DNA of 64,000 nt, from the NCBI GenBank assembly GCA_910584585.1, contig CAJUBP010000019.1, positions 5,549 through 69,548 on the forward strand, given 5' to 3'. The translations under genes and the position numbers were made by a program. The DNA is from an uncultured Lachnospiraceae bacterium (GTDB lineage: Bacteria; Bacillota; Clostridia; Lachnospirales; Lachnospiraceae). The first letter of the stretch is position 1. Every line of letters starts with the position of its first letter. Positions 25,301 through 34,201 of this stretch are shown in pieces. The notes under the pieces are model-generated. The model was not told the DNA's origin, searched no databases, and saw only the letters and a list, made by a program, of their open reading frames with translations.

Positions 25301-27196
25301 TAAATAAACTCCATCTACTCCAGAACCTTCAGTTCCATTTCCACAAAATTCTATGTTTCCAGAAAAATCCATAACTGTATCCCTTGAAGGATTTTCTAAA
25401 TGACCATAAGCATCATAAAATATCGCTCCACTTCCCTTATATCCAGAATAATTACAAATATTTCCCTGAAAATGTCCTCCTTTCATATACATTTCCGTTC
25501 CTTTATAAGAAATAGTATAAATACATCCTCCTTTACCTAATGATCTATTATCTATAAAATATCCACCATTAATAAACAATTTTGACTGAGCATTATAAAG
25601 AAATCCTCCTCCTTTATCTTTATTTTCTTCTGTTGCTGTAGTTTGATTATTTTGATAAATGCCGCTATTAATCGTTAAACTACTATCTCTTATGAAAACT
25701 GCTCCTCCATAACTGGGAGCAGAACAATTTTTAATTATAATATCATTAAAAATTCCTGTTCCATGATCAATAATTATAAATCCTCCCCCACCTTGGCCAT
25801 TCGTGCCATTTACATGCGCCTTACAGGATTTTAAAGAAAAATTCCTGAATTCACATCCATTTTCTAAAACTATTTTTCCTCCGCTTACAACTTCTATCAT
25901 AGAATATCTTGCTAATATTGAATTTCCTTCCATAGAAATACTTTGTATAGTTAAACAATTATCATTATTCACTACAATTTTTGTATTTTCATTTCCTCTC
26001 ACAATAGTCCCGCCGCCTCGGATTGTGACATTTCCTCTTATTGTTAACGTTCCATTAACTGTCAAAGTAATGCCAGGATTAACAACAAGTTCCCCGTTTT
26101 CCAATGTTCCACCTTGACTCCAAACCGTATCCTTACTAATAACCCCGCAGCCAGGCTGAGCAGCCGTTTCAAAATATTCTATTCTCTCCGCCCCGTCAAC
26201 AAACTCCTCCGCCTTATTTCTCTTTCCTGACTTTTTTCCCTCTTCTTCCGTCCCCTGCTTTTTCCTCCGATCAAACGTCTCAGATGTTCCATCACTTTCC
26301 ACTGTCACATAAATCTCAGGCAGAACCACTCCCTCTCCCAGAACATAGTACTCAGAAAGAACAGGAGTAAAAACATAGATTCCTGCCTTTTCACTGTCAT
26401 ATTCAGGCGCGCTTTTCCATGTAATATTTTCAATTACTGCAGTTTCCTCTATTGATTCAGCACTTTGCTCCGGCACAGATTCCGGTTCTTCCGAGGAACC
26501 AGTCTCTGTATCAGGCATTGAAAGCTCCGGAGTATTTTCAGAAACTCCCGATTCTTCCGGAACCTCTCCCGTTCCCTCCGAACCATTTTCTGCCGGTTTT
26601 TCATCCGTATTCTCTGAACGATCCAAAACCTCCTGATCTTCTTCTAAAGAAGAATCTTCTTCCCCTTCCAGATTTCCCTGATTTTCTTCTCCCTCCGAAT
26701 TGCCTTGACTTTCCTCTAAAGAAGAATTCTCCGGCTTCTCAAAATTATCATCTTTTTCCTCCGTTTCGTCCCCTCCGGAGTCATTCTGAGGCTCTTCCAC
26801 TGTATTCCCACCAGAATTTTCCTGAGGTTCCTCTAATGCCGCTTCCCCCGCATCGCTTCCCTTCGTTTCAGAAAATTCCAATACTTCAAACTTCCCATCA
26901 TCTGTAATATCTGCTTGTTCCGCCTTCACACAAACTGCCTCCAATGTATCCGGAAGATTCAATTCTTCCAAAGGCGTTCCTGCCGCTGCCACCTGCTTCC
27001 GCACTTCCTCCGGCAATAGGGTAAAAGAAACAACTTTCCTCTCCGCTTCCTCTGCCAGAACCTCAGCTCCCCAAAATTCCACTGGCAATGACACAATCAT
27101 CAAGCAGACGCAAAGCAGCCCTGCCAAAAATTTCTGCCGCACAGGATGTCTCCCGGGCTGAAATACTTCTTTTGAAATCCTTCTCTTCTCATCCAT
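22295..27196 (-). CDS. Large surface protein with beta-helix and InlB-type repeats
   Basis: About 1633 residues. A signal peptide (GLLCVCLMIVSLPV) ends near residue 45. A low-complexity Glu/Ser/Gly linker (~110-250) is followed by a right-handed beta-helix region (~340-690; 'GGGFIIIDHGTGIFNDI', 'GGAVFIRDSS'). Then come about five InlB/Listeria-Bacteroides repeats (FLEWNTEPDGTGTGY, FVGWNTQEDEQGT, FQGWNAQPDGSG, FKGWHLDD) and two bacterial Ig-like segments ('CTDHAGNVSA', 'VKAKDNAGN'). The C-terminus has 'GGPEPRTGNG', a membrane segment, a basic loop and a second membrane segment. ATG 27196 has AAGGAG upstream. Likely an adhesin or binder of host or plant glycans. 'EPRTG' before the first membrane segment may be a sortase signal. 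Confidence 0.85.
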   Translation of the reverse strand: MDEKRRISKEVFQPGRHPVRQKFLAGLLCVCLMIVSLPVEFWGAEVLAEEAERKVVSFTLLPEEVRKQVAAAGTPLEELNLPDTLEAVCVKAEQADITDDGKFEVLEFSETKGSDAGEAALEEPQENSGGNTVEEPQNDSGGDETEEKDDNFEKPENSSLEESQGNSEGEENQGNLEGEEDSSLEEDQEVLDRSENTDEKPAENGSEGTGEVPEESGVSENTPELSMPDTETGSSEEPESVPEQSAESIEETAVIENITWKSAPEYDSEKAGIYVFTPVLSEYYVLGEGVVLPEIYVTVESDGTSETFDRRKKQGTEEEGKKSGKRNKAEEFVDGAERIEYFETAAQPGCGVISKDTVWSQGGTLENGELVVNPGITLTVNGTLTIRGNVTIRGGGTIVRGNENTKIVVNNDNCLTIQSISMEGNSILARYSMIEVVSGGKIVLENGCEFRNFSLKSCKAHVNGTNGQGGGGFIIIDHGTGIFNDIIIKNCSAPSYGGAVFIRDSSLTINSGIYQNNQTTATEENKDKGGGFLYNAQSKLFINGGYFIDNRSLGKGGCIYTISYKGTEMYMKGGHFQGNICNYSGYKGSGAIFYDAYGHLENPSRDTVMDFSGNIEFCGNGTEGSGVDGVYLDLNTKESIARKIQISNTIGYPVTFYLKASQDYVIAEGVNDYIILHERDMKKINFVDIGGSGKKWYAVLDREHNQVKISEIDPGYKYFVYYISNGAMGTVVDDNEYDIGAMATVQSADPLEKEDAVFLEWNTEPDGTGTGYQPGEEFKIEGDTDLYAIFPENKKKSMKANFYSGTACRKKTQSIIVNEDAETGTITALDLQDLEGYEPIGWEKENISGYAGEIKPQEEITLSKPETDYYGVYQKDVTLSYQAEGTENIPESEQKPCRANVHSEITYQEAEFTVGSGPSKSGYHFVGWNTQEDEQGTMYQPGDTLKLTENMTLYAMFLENDKKNFTADFFSGGAGNKETVIETVEVTVPEVTVKSLKLRELEGFTPVGWDTDPSSYNGKVLQDQDVTLTKEYTSYYGIYQKDVTLTYDSNDGSGSLEQDTRPCRANVHEEITYDVPEFTIASAPSRQAYLFQGWNAQPDGSGEYVQPEDVIKSDCDRTFYAIWELEENAVPYQVEHYKQDLEGDGYTIAETDTESLMGLKGTEVEAAPKQYVGFHLNDSHSQGKPKGVVEEDGSLALKLYYDRNVYEVDFNLNGALGKSPDTQKIRYGGLLKTVEDPVRRGYNFKGWHLDDNGLDGGSWDFERPVENNTDKLQTTLYAIWADEQAPEMERASFSSGYRDFRNWLIKKKNIVVTVPVTEEGSGLAKAEYLLESEDGTEKDGQARITEKHELSNGMLSYGSGASLIRAAQAEAEQGAYEVSFAVDEEFKGKAFLTCTDHAGNVSARKLLTAAGGGIILEENAPEISFSNTKETTGKQPIHVKIRVEDKEEGNVSGGLAGISYQLDKKKKVKLPAEDFNQELVESYEFKVKVTGEGTHTLRVKAKDNAGNENSDQVKLTIRKEKKTEIPVKPETPDSPKLPGGPEPRTGNGSHVKIYATVAMIAGFGYLLLYFEGEHGITEREKDEIVYRLIVWAKKGGRFRRWMGLAIISLFLVYYHSIGKSVDVELKEVYTSSN

Positions 27197-27486
27197 GAAA
27201 AATTCACTCTCCTTGTTCTGAAGCATGTTAAAAAACACACTGTTACTCACATTCCTTGTGACAAAAATAATGCATAGAATACTCCCTATCTGATACTCAC
27301 GGCCGATAAAATCTGGCCCACAGTATAAAACACTAACTTAATTATATCTTATAAAACCGTCACTTTCCACAAAAATTCACATTTTTGTCACACTTTTCCA
27401 CACATTTTCATAGATCCTGCATTCATTCTATGATAAACTGCTTATAGATTCCTAAACCAAGTGTTTTAAGAAAAGAAGGTGAACCA

Positions 27487-28029
27487 ATGTCATTCCCTCA
27501 CAAACAACCCTATACCTCCGAAGACTACTGGAACCTTCCAGAAGGACAGCGGGCAGAATTGATTGACGGACAATTCTACGATATGTCTCCCCCTGACTAT
27601 ATTCATCAAAAATTAGTCAGCGTACTCCACTATGCCATTTTTCATCACATTAAAACAAAAAATGGCTCCTGTGAAGTAATTCCCGCCCCCTTCGCCGTAA
27701 ATTTAAACGCAGACGACAGCACCTGGGTAGAACCAGATCTTTCTGTCATATGCGACAAAAACAAGTTATCAAAACGCGGCTGCAAAGGCGCTCCTGACTG
27801 GATCATTGAAATAGCCTCCCCCGGCAGTTCCCGCACAGATTATATTATCAAACTCTTCAAATACCGCACTGCCGGAGTCCGTGAATACTGGATTGTGAAT
27901 CCAATGAAAAAAATTGTACAGACCTATTCTTTTGGAGAAGAAGAAAATTCCTGCCTGTACTCTTTTACAGATGAAATTCCTGTCTGTACATTTCCCGGTT
28001 TTACAATAAAAATATCAGAATTAATATAG
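27487..28029 (+). CDS. Uma2-family protein (copy 3)
   Basis: A 180-residue Uma2 protein: 'YWNLPEGQRAELIDGQFYDM', 'VEPDLSVICDKNKL', 'GAPDWIIEIASPGS', 'IIKLFKYRTAGVREYWIVNP'. It is highly similar to copy 2, with all putative catalytic acids and the Lys present. GAAGGTGAACC precedes the ATG. It ends next to the gyrA terminator, converging on gyrA, so it marks the border between the accessory and origin regions. Confidence 0.88.
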   Translation: MSFPHKQPYTSEDYWNLPEGQRAELIDGQFYDMSPPDYIHQKLVSVLHYAIFHHIKTKNGSCEVIPAPFAVNLNADDSTWVEPDLSVICDKNKLSKRGCKGAPDWIIEIASPGSSRTDYIIKLFKYRTAGVREYWIVNPMKKIVQTYSFGEEENSCLYSFTDEIPVCTFPGFTIKISELI

Positions 28030-28060
28030 TTTCATCATACTTTCCACCTAAAAAAGAAAA

Positions 28061-28098
28061 GGCAGCCGGAAAACATATCATTTCCCGGTTGCCTTTTT
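28061..28098. terminator. Bidirectional terminator between Uma2 and gyrA
   Basis: The stem AAAAGGCA-CCGG-AAA pairs with TTT-CCGG-TGCCTTTT, with A- and T-runs at either end, so it can act on both strands. Confidence 0.85.
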
Positions 28099-28117
28099 TA
28101 TCTCATCTATCTAATCA

Positions 28118-30757
28118 TTACTCTTCTTCCTGATCCTCTTGATCCTCCTGATCTTCCTTTGCCCGCTCTAACAATTCCTTCATCAATTCCTCATTTGTCT
28201 CCGTACTTTCCGCTGGAGCAGCCATTTTCTTTGCCGCTTCTTCTGCGTCCTTCATACTCTGCTTTTCCTCTTCCTCAGTCAGCAATTCTTCCGCGTCAGA
28301 ATTCTCCATCAGAGACTTATCTTCCCTGACCTTTGCAATACTTGCGACAGTAATGTCCTCATCCAAATTCATCAGCTTCACTCCGGAAGTCACGCGGCTC
28401 AGCACAGAGATTCCTTCCACTTTCATTCGTATAATAATGCCTTCCGTGGTAATCATCATAATCTCATTTTCCTGATTCACCGCTTTGACGCCTACAATAT
28501 TGCCGGTTTTCTCCGTGATCTTATAGCATTTCACGCCTTTGCCGCCCCGGTTCTGGGGAGTGAATTCATCCATTCTGGTTAACTTTCCAAGACCTTTTTC
28601 AGAAGCGATCAGCAAGTATTCTCCCTGGGTATTTGTCTGCATTCCCACTACTTCGTCCCGATCCGACAGATTCATGCCGATCACGCCGATGGAAACTCTT
28701 CCGGTGCTTCTCACATCTGTTTCATGGAACCGGATACACTGGCCGTAACGGGTAACAAGGATGATATCCTTGGTATTATCCGTCATCTTCACTTCGATCA
28801 ATTCATCCTCTTCCCGAAGAGTGATGGCCGCAAGACCTTTTTTGCGCACATTGGCGTAATCCGCAACCGGCGTTTTCTTTACGATTCCGTTTTTCGTAGC
28901 CATAAAGAGATAGTGGTCATCCTTAAATTCCCGGATGGGGATTACAGCCGTAATCTTTTCCCCCGGCTGAAGCATCAGAAGATTTATAATCGCCGTTCCT
29001 CTGGCCGTCCTTCCCGCTTCCGGAATCTCATAGGCTTTCATGCGGTAGACTTTTCCAGTATTAGTAAAGAACATCAGATAGTGGTGGGTGGTGGTCATCA
29101 AAAGTTCTTCGATATAATCATCCTCAATGGTTTCCATTCCCTTGATTCCCTTGCCGCCCCGGTTCTGGCTGCGGAAATTATCTACGCTCATCCGCTTGAT
29201 ATATCCTAATTTTGTCATGGTAATTACCGTATTGGAAACCGGGATCAAATCTTCCATGGAAATATCATATTCATCAAAACCAATGGACGTCCTTCTGTCG
29301 TCGCCGAATTTATTGGAAATCACCATGATTTCCTCCCGGATCACGCCCAGAAGCTTCTTCTCATCTGCAAGAATCGCCTTTAATTCCTTAATCAATTCCA
29401 TCAGCTGATTATATTCCGCTTCCAGCTTCTCCCGTTCCAAACCGGTTAAAGCCCGAAGACGCATATCCACAATAGCCTGAGCCTGGGCGTCTGACAGCGC
29501 AAACCGCTCCATCAGCCTCGACTTGGCAAGCTGTACATTCTCACTGCTGCGGATAATACTGATAACCTCGTCAATATTGTCAAGGGCAATCAGTAATCCC
29601 TGTAAAATATGAGCCCGCTCTTCAGCTTTATTCAGCTCGTATTTTGTCCTTCTTGTGACAACCTCTTCCTGATGTTTCAGGTAGTACCCAAGCATTTCAC
29701 TTAAGTTAAGGACTTTAGGCTGATTGTCTACCAGAGCAAGCATAATCACCCCAAAGGTATCCTGAAGCTGGGTATGCTTATAAAGCTGATTCAAGACCAC
29801 ATTTGGATTCACGTCACGGCGCAGCTCAATACAGATCCGCATTCCTTCCCGGTTGGACTCATCCCGCAGATCTGTAATTCCGTCTACCTTTTTATCCCGC
29901 ACCAGATCCGCAATCTTTTCGATCAGCCTGGCTTTATTTACCATATAGGGCAGCTCTGTCACCACAATGCGGTTCTTGCCGTTTTGCATCGGCTCAATAT
30001 CGGAAACCGCTCGCACCTTCACTTTTCCCCGGCCGGTCCGGTATGCCTGATCGATGCCGGAAGTTCCCAGAATCATGCCGCCGGTGGGAAAATCAGGACC
30101 CTTTACAATCTTTAAAATCTCTTCAATCTCTGTCTCCCGATCTTCCTCGATCCGATTGTCAATAATCTTTACCACTGCGCCGATGACTTCCCGAAGGTTG
30201 TGAGGCGGAATGTTTGTAGCCATTCCCACCGCAATTCCAGTAGTTCCGTTGACTAACAGATTGGGATAACGGGAGGGCAGAACCAGCGGTTCTTTCTCTG
30301 TCTCATCAAAGTTCGGCCCGAAATCAACGGTATCTTTATTGATGTCCGCCAGCATTTCCATGGAAATCTTACTTAAGCGGGCTTCCGTGTAACGCATGGC
30401 CGCAGCCCCGTCGCCGTCTACAGAACCAAAGTTTCCATGGCCGTCCACAAGCATATAGCGGGTGGACCATTCCTGGGCCATATTCACCAGCGCGCCGTAA
30501 ATAGAACTGTCTCCATGAGGATGGTATTTACCCATGGTATCCCCTACAATACGGGCGCATTTGCGGTGGGGCTTATCCGGCCCGTTGTTCAGCTCAATCA
30601 TAGAATAAAGAATCCGCCGCTGCACGGGCTTTAATCCGTCCCTTACATCCGGAAGCGCACGGGATGCAATAACGCTCATGGCATAATCGATATAAGATTT
30701 TTCCATGGTTTTCTTCAAGTCAATCTCATCAATCCGGTCAAATATTTTATCATCCAT
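28118..30757 (-). CDS. gyrA: DNA gyrase subunit A
   Basis: A 879-residue type IIA topoisomerase subunit, cleaving and re-joining DNA during supercoiling. Catalytic Tyr is in 'AAMRYTEARLSKI'. The quinolone-determining region is 'HPHGDSSIYGALVNMAQ', where the usual acidic residue after the Tyr (E. coli Asp87) is Gly. The C-terminal beta-pinwheel has the GyrA box 'QNRGGKG'. The tail is acidic with an 'EDQ' triplet repeat. GGAGGAAAATAG precedes the ATG. It is last in the leftward dnaA-to-gyrA block, 160 bp after gyrB. Confidence 0.97.
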   Translation of the reverse strand: MDDKIFDRIDEIDLKKTMEKSYIDYAMSVIASRALPDVRDGLKPVQRRILYSMIELNNGPDKPHRKCARIVGDTMGKYHPHGDSSIYGALVNMAQEWSTRYMLVDGHGNFGSVDGDGAAAMRYTEARLSKISMEMLADINKDTVDFGPNFDETEKEPLVLPSRYPNLLVNGTTGIAVGMATNIPPHNLREVIGAVVKIIDNRIEEDRETEIEEILKIVKGPDFPTGGMILGTSGIDQAYRTGRGKVKVRAVSDIEPMQNGKNRIVVTELPYMVNKARLIEKIADLVRDKKVDGITDLRDESNREGMRICIELRRDVNPNVVLNQLYKHTQLQDTFGVIMLALVDNQPKVLNLSEMLGYYLKHQEEVVTRRTKYELNKAEERAHILQGLLIALDNIDEVISIIRSSENVQLAKSRLMERFALSDAQAQAIVDMRLRALTGLEREKLEAEYNQLMELIKELKAILADEKKLLGVIREEIMVISNKFGDDRRTSIGFDEYDISMEDLIPVSNTVITMTKLGYIKRMSVDNFRSQNRGGKGIKGMETIEDDYIEELLMTTTHHYLMFFTNTGKVYRMKAYEIPEAGRTARGTAIINLLMLQPGEKITAVIPIREFKDDHYLFMATKNGIVKKTPVADYANVRKKGLAAITLREEDELIEVKMTDNTKDIILVTRYGQCIRFHETDVRSTGRVSIGVIGMNLSDRDEVVGMQTNTQGEYLLIASEKGLGKLTRMDEFTPQNRGGKGVKCYKITEKTGNIVGVKAVNQENEIMMITTEGIIIRMKVEGISVLSRVTSGVKLMNLDEDITVASIAKVREDKSLMENSDAEELLTEEEEKQSMKDAEEAAKKMAAPAESTETNEELMKELLERAKEDQEDQEDQEEE

Positions 30758-30852
30758 CTATTTTCCTCCACTATGCATCCTTTATCTGCATTCTTCCGGC
30801 ATGCCTGCCGATTCTGCACTGTTTCCATATCTTTGATATACGTTCATATTCC

Positions 30853-30934
30853 GCACATATCTGCCATTTATCATGATTATATACCCAGATTCTGCGCATA
30901 TCTGCCATTTATCATAATTATACATCCAGATTCT
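30853..30934. repeat. 41-bp tandem repeat overlapping the gyrB stop
   Basis: Units 30853-30893 and 30894-30934 match except for a few transitions. The second contains the last codons and stop of gyrB, and the first lies in the gyrB-gyrA gap. A weaker third match follows around 30935 inside gyrB (ggacatact..). Confidence 0.85.
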
Positions 30935-32852
30935 GGACATACTTGGCATTGGCCTCAATAAATTCACGTCTGGGCTCCACCTTATCCCCCATAAGCGTGG
31001 TAAAGGTCAAGTCAATCTCAGAGGCCGTTTCATCGTTGATCATAACCCGCTCCAGAATTCTGGTCTCCGGATCCATGGTAGTTTCCCAGAGCTGCTCCGC
31101 ATCCATCTCACCCAGACCTTTATACCGCTGAATCTTATTATTTCCGTCCCTGCCGATTTCCTGCAGAATCTGATCCAACTCCACATCATCATAAGCATAC
31201 CAGATTTTCTTATTCTTCTCCACCTTAAACAGCGGCGGTTTTGCCAGATAGACATATCCCTGTTTGATTAATTCCGGCATAAATCGGTACATAAAGGTCA
31301 GCATCAGAGTACTGATGTGAGCGCCGTCCACGTCCGCATCTGTCATAATAATAATCTTGTGATATCTTAACTTGGAAATATCGAAATCATCATGAATTCC
31401 CGTTCCGAATGCAGTGATCATCGCCTTGATCTCCGCGTTTCCGTAAATTTTATCCAGCCTTGCCTTTTCCACATTCAGAATCTTGCCCCGAAGGGGAAGA
31501 ATTGCCTGGGTCGCCCGGCTTCTGGCTGTCTTGGCGGACCCCCCTGCAGAATCTCCCTCCACAATAAAAATCTCGCAGTTTCTGGGATCTTTATCCGAGC
31601 AGTCTGCCAGTTTTCCCGGCAAGGAAGTGTTCTCCAGAGCCGTTTTGCGCCTGGTCAAATCCCTGGCTTTTCTGGCTGCTTCCCTGGCCCGCTGAGCCAG
31701 CAGGGATTTCTCGCAGATCGCCTTCGCCACCGCCGGATTCTGCTCCAGGAAATAAGTGAGCTGCTCGCTGACGACGCTGTCCACAGCCCCTCTTGCCTCA
31801 CTGTTTCCAAGCTTCTGCTTGGTCTGTCCTTCAAACTGGGGTTCCTGTATTTTCACACTGATAATCGCCGTCATTCCCTCTCTGATATCGTCGCCGGAAA
31901 GGGCCGCTTCATTTTCTTTTAAAATCTTATTATTTTTTGCATAAGAATTAAATGTCTTTGTCAGCGCGTTCCGAAATCCCGCCAGATGAGTTCCTCCCTC
32001 CGGCGTGGTGATATTATTGACAAAGCTGTAGGTGGCGTCGTTATAGGAATCATTGTGCTGCATGGCAACCTCCACATAAACGCCGTCTCTTTCCCCCTCA
32101 CAGTAAATCACACTGTCATAAAGGGCTTCTTTGCTGTGATTCAAGTAGGTGACAAACTCCTTGATCCCGCCTTCGTAATGGAATTCCTTTTCCTGTTCCA
32201 TGCCTTCCCGTTCGTCGATAAGACGTATTTTAATTCCCTTTGTCAGAAACGCCATCTCCCGGAGCCGCTGCTTTAAGGTATCATAATCAAATACCGTATC
32301 TTCAAAAATACTTCCGTCGGGAGAAAACGTCACCTGGGTTCCGGTTTTTTCCGGATCACAGTCCCCAACGGTTTTCAGAGGATACATGCTCTTTCCTCTC
32401 TCATACCGCTGCTTGTAAATCTTTCCCTCATGGAAAATCTCAACCTCCAGCCAGTTGGAAAGGGCGTTTACCACAGAAGCGCCTACCCCGTGAAGACCGC
32501 CGGATACCTTGTAACCTCCGCCACCGAATTTTCCTCCTGCATGAAGCACAGTAAATACAACCTCAACGGCCGGAAGCCCTGCCTTATGGTTAATTCCCAC
32601 AGGAATCCCCCTGCCGTTGTCTGTCACCTGAACACAATTATCCTTCATAATACGGACATCTATGGTATTGCAATATCCTGCCAGAGCTTCATCCACAGAA
32701 TTGTCTACGATTTCATAGACAAGATGATGAAGCCCCCGCAGCGATGTGCTTCCGATATACATTCCCGGTCTTTTGCGAACTGCCTCTAATCCTTCCAGGA
32801 TCTGAATCTGATCTGCTCCGTATTCCGCATTTGTATTCGTATTTGTACTCAT
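30918..32852 (-). CDS. gyrB: DNA gyrase subunit B
   Basis: A 644-residue ATPase subunit: GHKL ATP site ('EIVDNSVDEALAG', 'DNGRGIPVG', 'GLHGVGASVVNALS'), transducer domain, and TOPRIM with 'EGDSAGGSAK' and 'TDADVDGAHI'. The C-terminal 'RYKGLGEMDAEQLWETTMDP' binds GyrA. It lacks the large insert of proteobacterial GyrB. The start has GGAGG-AATTAG-ATG, 17 bp after recF. The tail after 'AKYVQNLDV' overlaps a 41-bp tandem duplication. Confidence 0.97.
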   Translation of the reverse strand: MSTNTNTNAEYGADQIQILEGLEAVRKRPGMYIGSTSLRGLHHLVYEIVDNSVDEALAGYCNTIDVRIMKDNCVQVTDNGRGIPVGINHKAGLPAVEVVFTVLHAGGKFGGGGYKVSGGLHGVGASVVNALSNWLEVEIFHEGKIYKQRYERGKSMYPLKTVGDCDPEKTGTQVTFSPDGSIFEDTVFDYDTLKQRLREMAFLTKGIKIRLIDEREGMEQEKEFHYEGGIKEFVTYLNHSKEALYDSVIYCEGERDGVYVEVAMQHNDSYNDATYSFVNNITTPEGGTHLAGFRNALTKTFNSYAKNNKILKENEAALSGDDIREGMTAIISVKIQEPQFEGQTKQKLGNSEARGAVDSVVSEQLTYFLEQNPAVAKAICEKSLLAQRAREAARKARDLTRRKTALENTSLPGKLADCSDKDPRNCEIFIVEGDSAGGSAKTARSRATQAILPLRGKILNVEKARLDKIYGNAEIKAMITAFGTGIHDDFDISKLRYHKIIIMTDADVDGAHISTLMLTFMYRFMPELIKQGYVYLAKPPLFKVEKNKKIWYAYDDVELDQILQEIGRDGNNKIQRYKGLGEMDAEQLWETTMDPETRILERVMINDETASEIDLTFTTLMGDKVEPRREFIEANAKYVQNLDV

Positions 32853-32868
32853 CTAATTCCTCCAATTC

Positions 32869-33960
32869 CTAAAAACCGTTCTCAGCCGTTACAGTTCCAT
32901 TTACCACTTTAAAAACTTTGTTGATCTCAAATCTGTTTTTCACAAACTCATCTAGCCCCGTGCATGTAATAATTGTCTGTATATCATGAATGCTGTTTAA
33001 CAGAAAATTCTGCCGGCTGCTGTCTAATTCTGACAGCACGTCGTCCAGAACCAGAACCGGCGTCTCCCCAATGGATTCCTTCACCAGTTCTATTTCCGAA
33101 AGTTTTAAAGAAAGCGCGCAGCTCCGCTGCTGTCCCTGGGAACCAAACCTGCGGATGTCAATGTCACGGATCAAAAAGCACATGTCGTCCCTGTGGGGAC
33201 CCACAGAAGTCATGCCCAGCTTCAAATCCCTTTCCTGATTTTTCATCAATTCCTCTTCTAGTTTTTCCTCCTCCGTATCCGGCTCATAGCGCAGGATCAA
33301 CTCTTCCCGTTCACCGGAGATTCTCTTATGTATCCCATATATAATTTCATTCAGCCGTTTCACAAAATTCCTGCGTGAAGCGATAATCTTTCTTCCATAG
33401 TCAATTAATTGCATATCCCAGACCGGCAGCGTATCCTTCAATTCCGGCCTGAAATTAATATCTTTCAAAAGTTTATTCCTCTGATTTAATATCTTGTTGT
33501 AATTGGTTAGATGATAGAGATAAATCTTATCCAGCTGGCACAATTCCACATCCAGAAACCTTCTGCGCTCCGAAGGGCCATTCTTTATAATATTCAAATC
33601 TTCCGGAGAAAAAAACACAATATTTAAGATACCGAACAGCTCCGCTGCCTTTTTAATGGGAATTTTATTAATGGCAATTCCCTTAGAACGGTTTTTCTTA
33701 ATATGCATATCGATCTGATAACTTTTTTCCTTTTTTTCAACTACGGTGCGGATATGCGCTTCCTCTTCCCCAAACTGTATCAGCTCCCGGTCCTTGCTCC
33801 CCTTATGGGATCTTGTGGTGCCGCTGACATAAACAGACTCCAGAACATTTGTTTTGCCCTGGGCATTATCCCCATAGAGAATATTTGTTCCCTTGTCAAA
33901 TTCCAGATACAAATCGCTGTAATTGCGGAAATGATTCAGAGCAACGGATTTTAAGATCAT
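32869..33960 (-). CDS. recF: DNA replication and repair protein RecF
   Basis: A 363-residue SMC-like ATPase that loads RecA at gaps through RecFOR. Walker A 'YGDNAQGKTNVLE', signature 'FGSQGQQRSCALSLKL', Walker B 'PVLVLDDVLSELD'. The ATG overlaps the stop of yaaA (ATGA), giving translational coupling. Confidence 0.96.
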   Translation of the reverse strand: MILKSVALNHFRNYSDLYLEFDKGTNILYGDNAQGKTNVLESVYVSGTTRSHKGSKDRELIQFGEEEAHIRTVVEKKEKSYQIDMHIKKNRSKGIAINKIPIKKAAELFGILNIVFFSPEDLNIIKNGPSERRRFLDVELCQLDKIYLYHLTNYNKILNQRNKLLKDINFRPELKDTLPVWDMQLIDYGRKIIASRRNFVKRLNEIIYGIHKRISGEREELILRYEPDTEEEKLEEELMKNQERDLKLGMTSVGPHRDDMCFLIRDIDIRRFGSQGQQRSCALSLKLSEIELVKESIGETPVLVLDDVLSELDSSRQNFLLNSIHDIQTIITCTGLDEFVKNRFEINKVFKVVNGTVTAENGF

Positions 33961-34163
33961 TTTACAATTTTGATTATCTCCCCTTCCAGGGAAACAATAT
34001 CTCCGTCCACTAATTTTTTTCCTCTCTGATATTCTACCTCTCCATTGACCCTGACCATGCCGTCCTGGATCACCAGCTTGGCCATTACGCCGGAATCAAC
34101 CAGATTTGCGGCCTTTAACGCCTGTCCCAGTTTAATATATTCATCCCTTAATTTAATTTCCAT
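33957..34163 (-). CDS. yaaA: YaaA, S4-domain RNA-binding protein
   Basis: A 68-residue S4 RNA-binding protein between dnaN and recF, the standard clostridial/bacillar position. The motif runs 'YIKLGQALKAANLVDSG' to 'VRVNGEVEYQRGKKL'. ATG 34163 begins at the family start; the longer frame has no ribosome-binding site. It is linked in the family to ribosome (50S) assembly. Stop overlaps recF. Confidence 0.92.
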   Translation of the reverse strand: MEIKLRDEYIKLGQALKAANLVDSGVMAKLVIQDGMVRVNGEVEYQRGKKLVDGDIVSLEGEIIKIVK

Positions 34164-34201
34164 TGCCAATTCATGTCCTTTCAAATCTCTTCCCATATGA
34201 T

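Noticed and set aside
26452..26907. Proline/leucine-rich ORF on the plus strand (151 codons)
   Set aside because: It is the antisense of the Glu/Ser-rich linker of the surface protein; no ribosome-binding site and low complexity.
28118..28160. EDQ triplet repeat at the end of gyrA as a functional motif
   Set aside because: Acidic low-complexity tails are common in GyrA of this group; nothing points to more.
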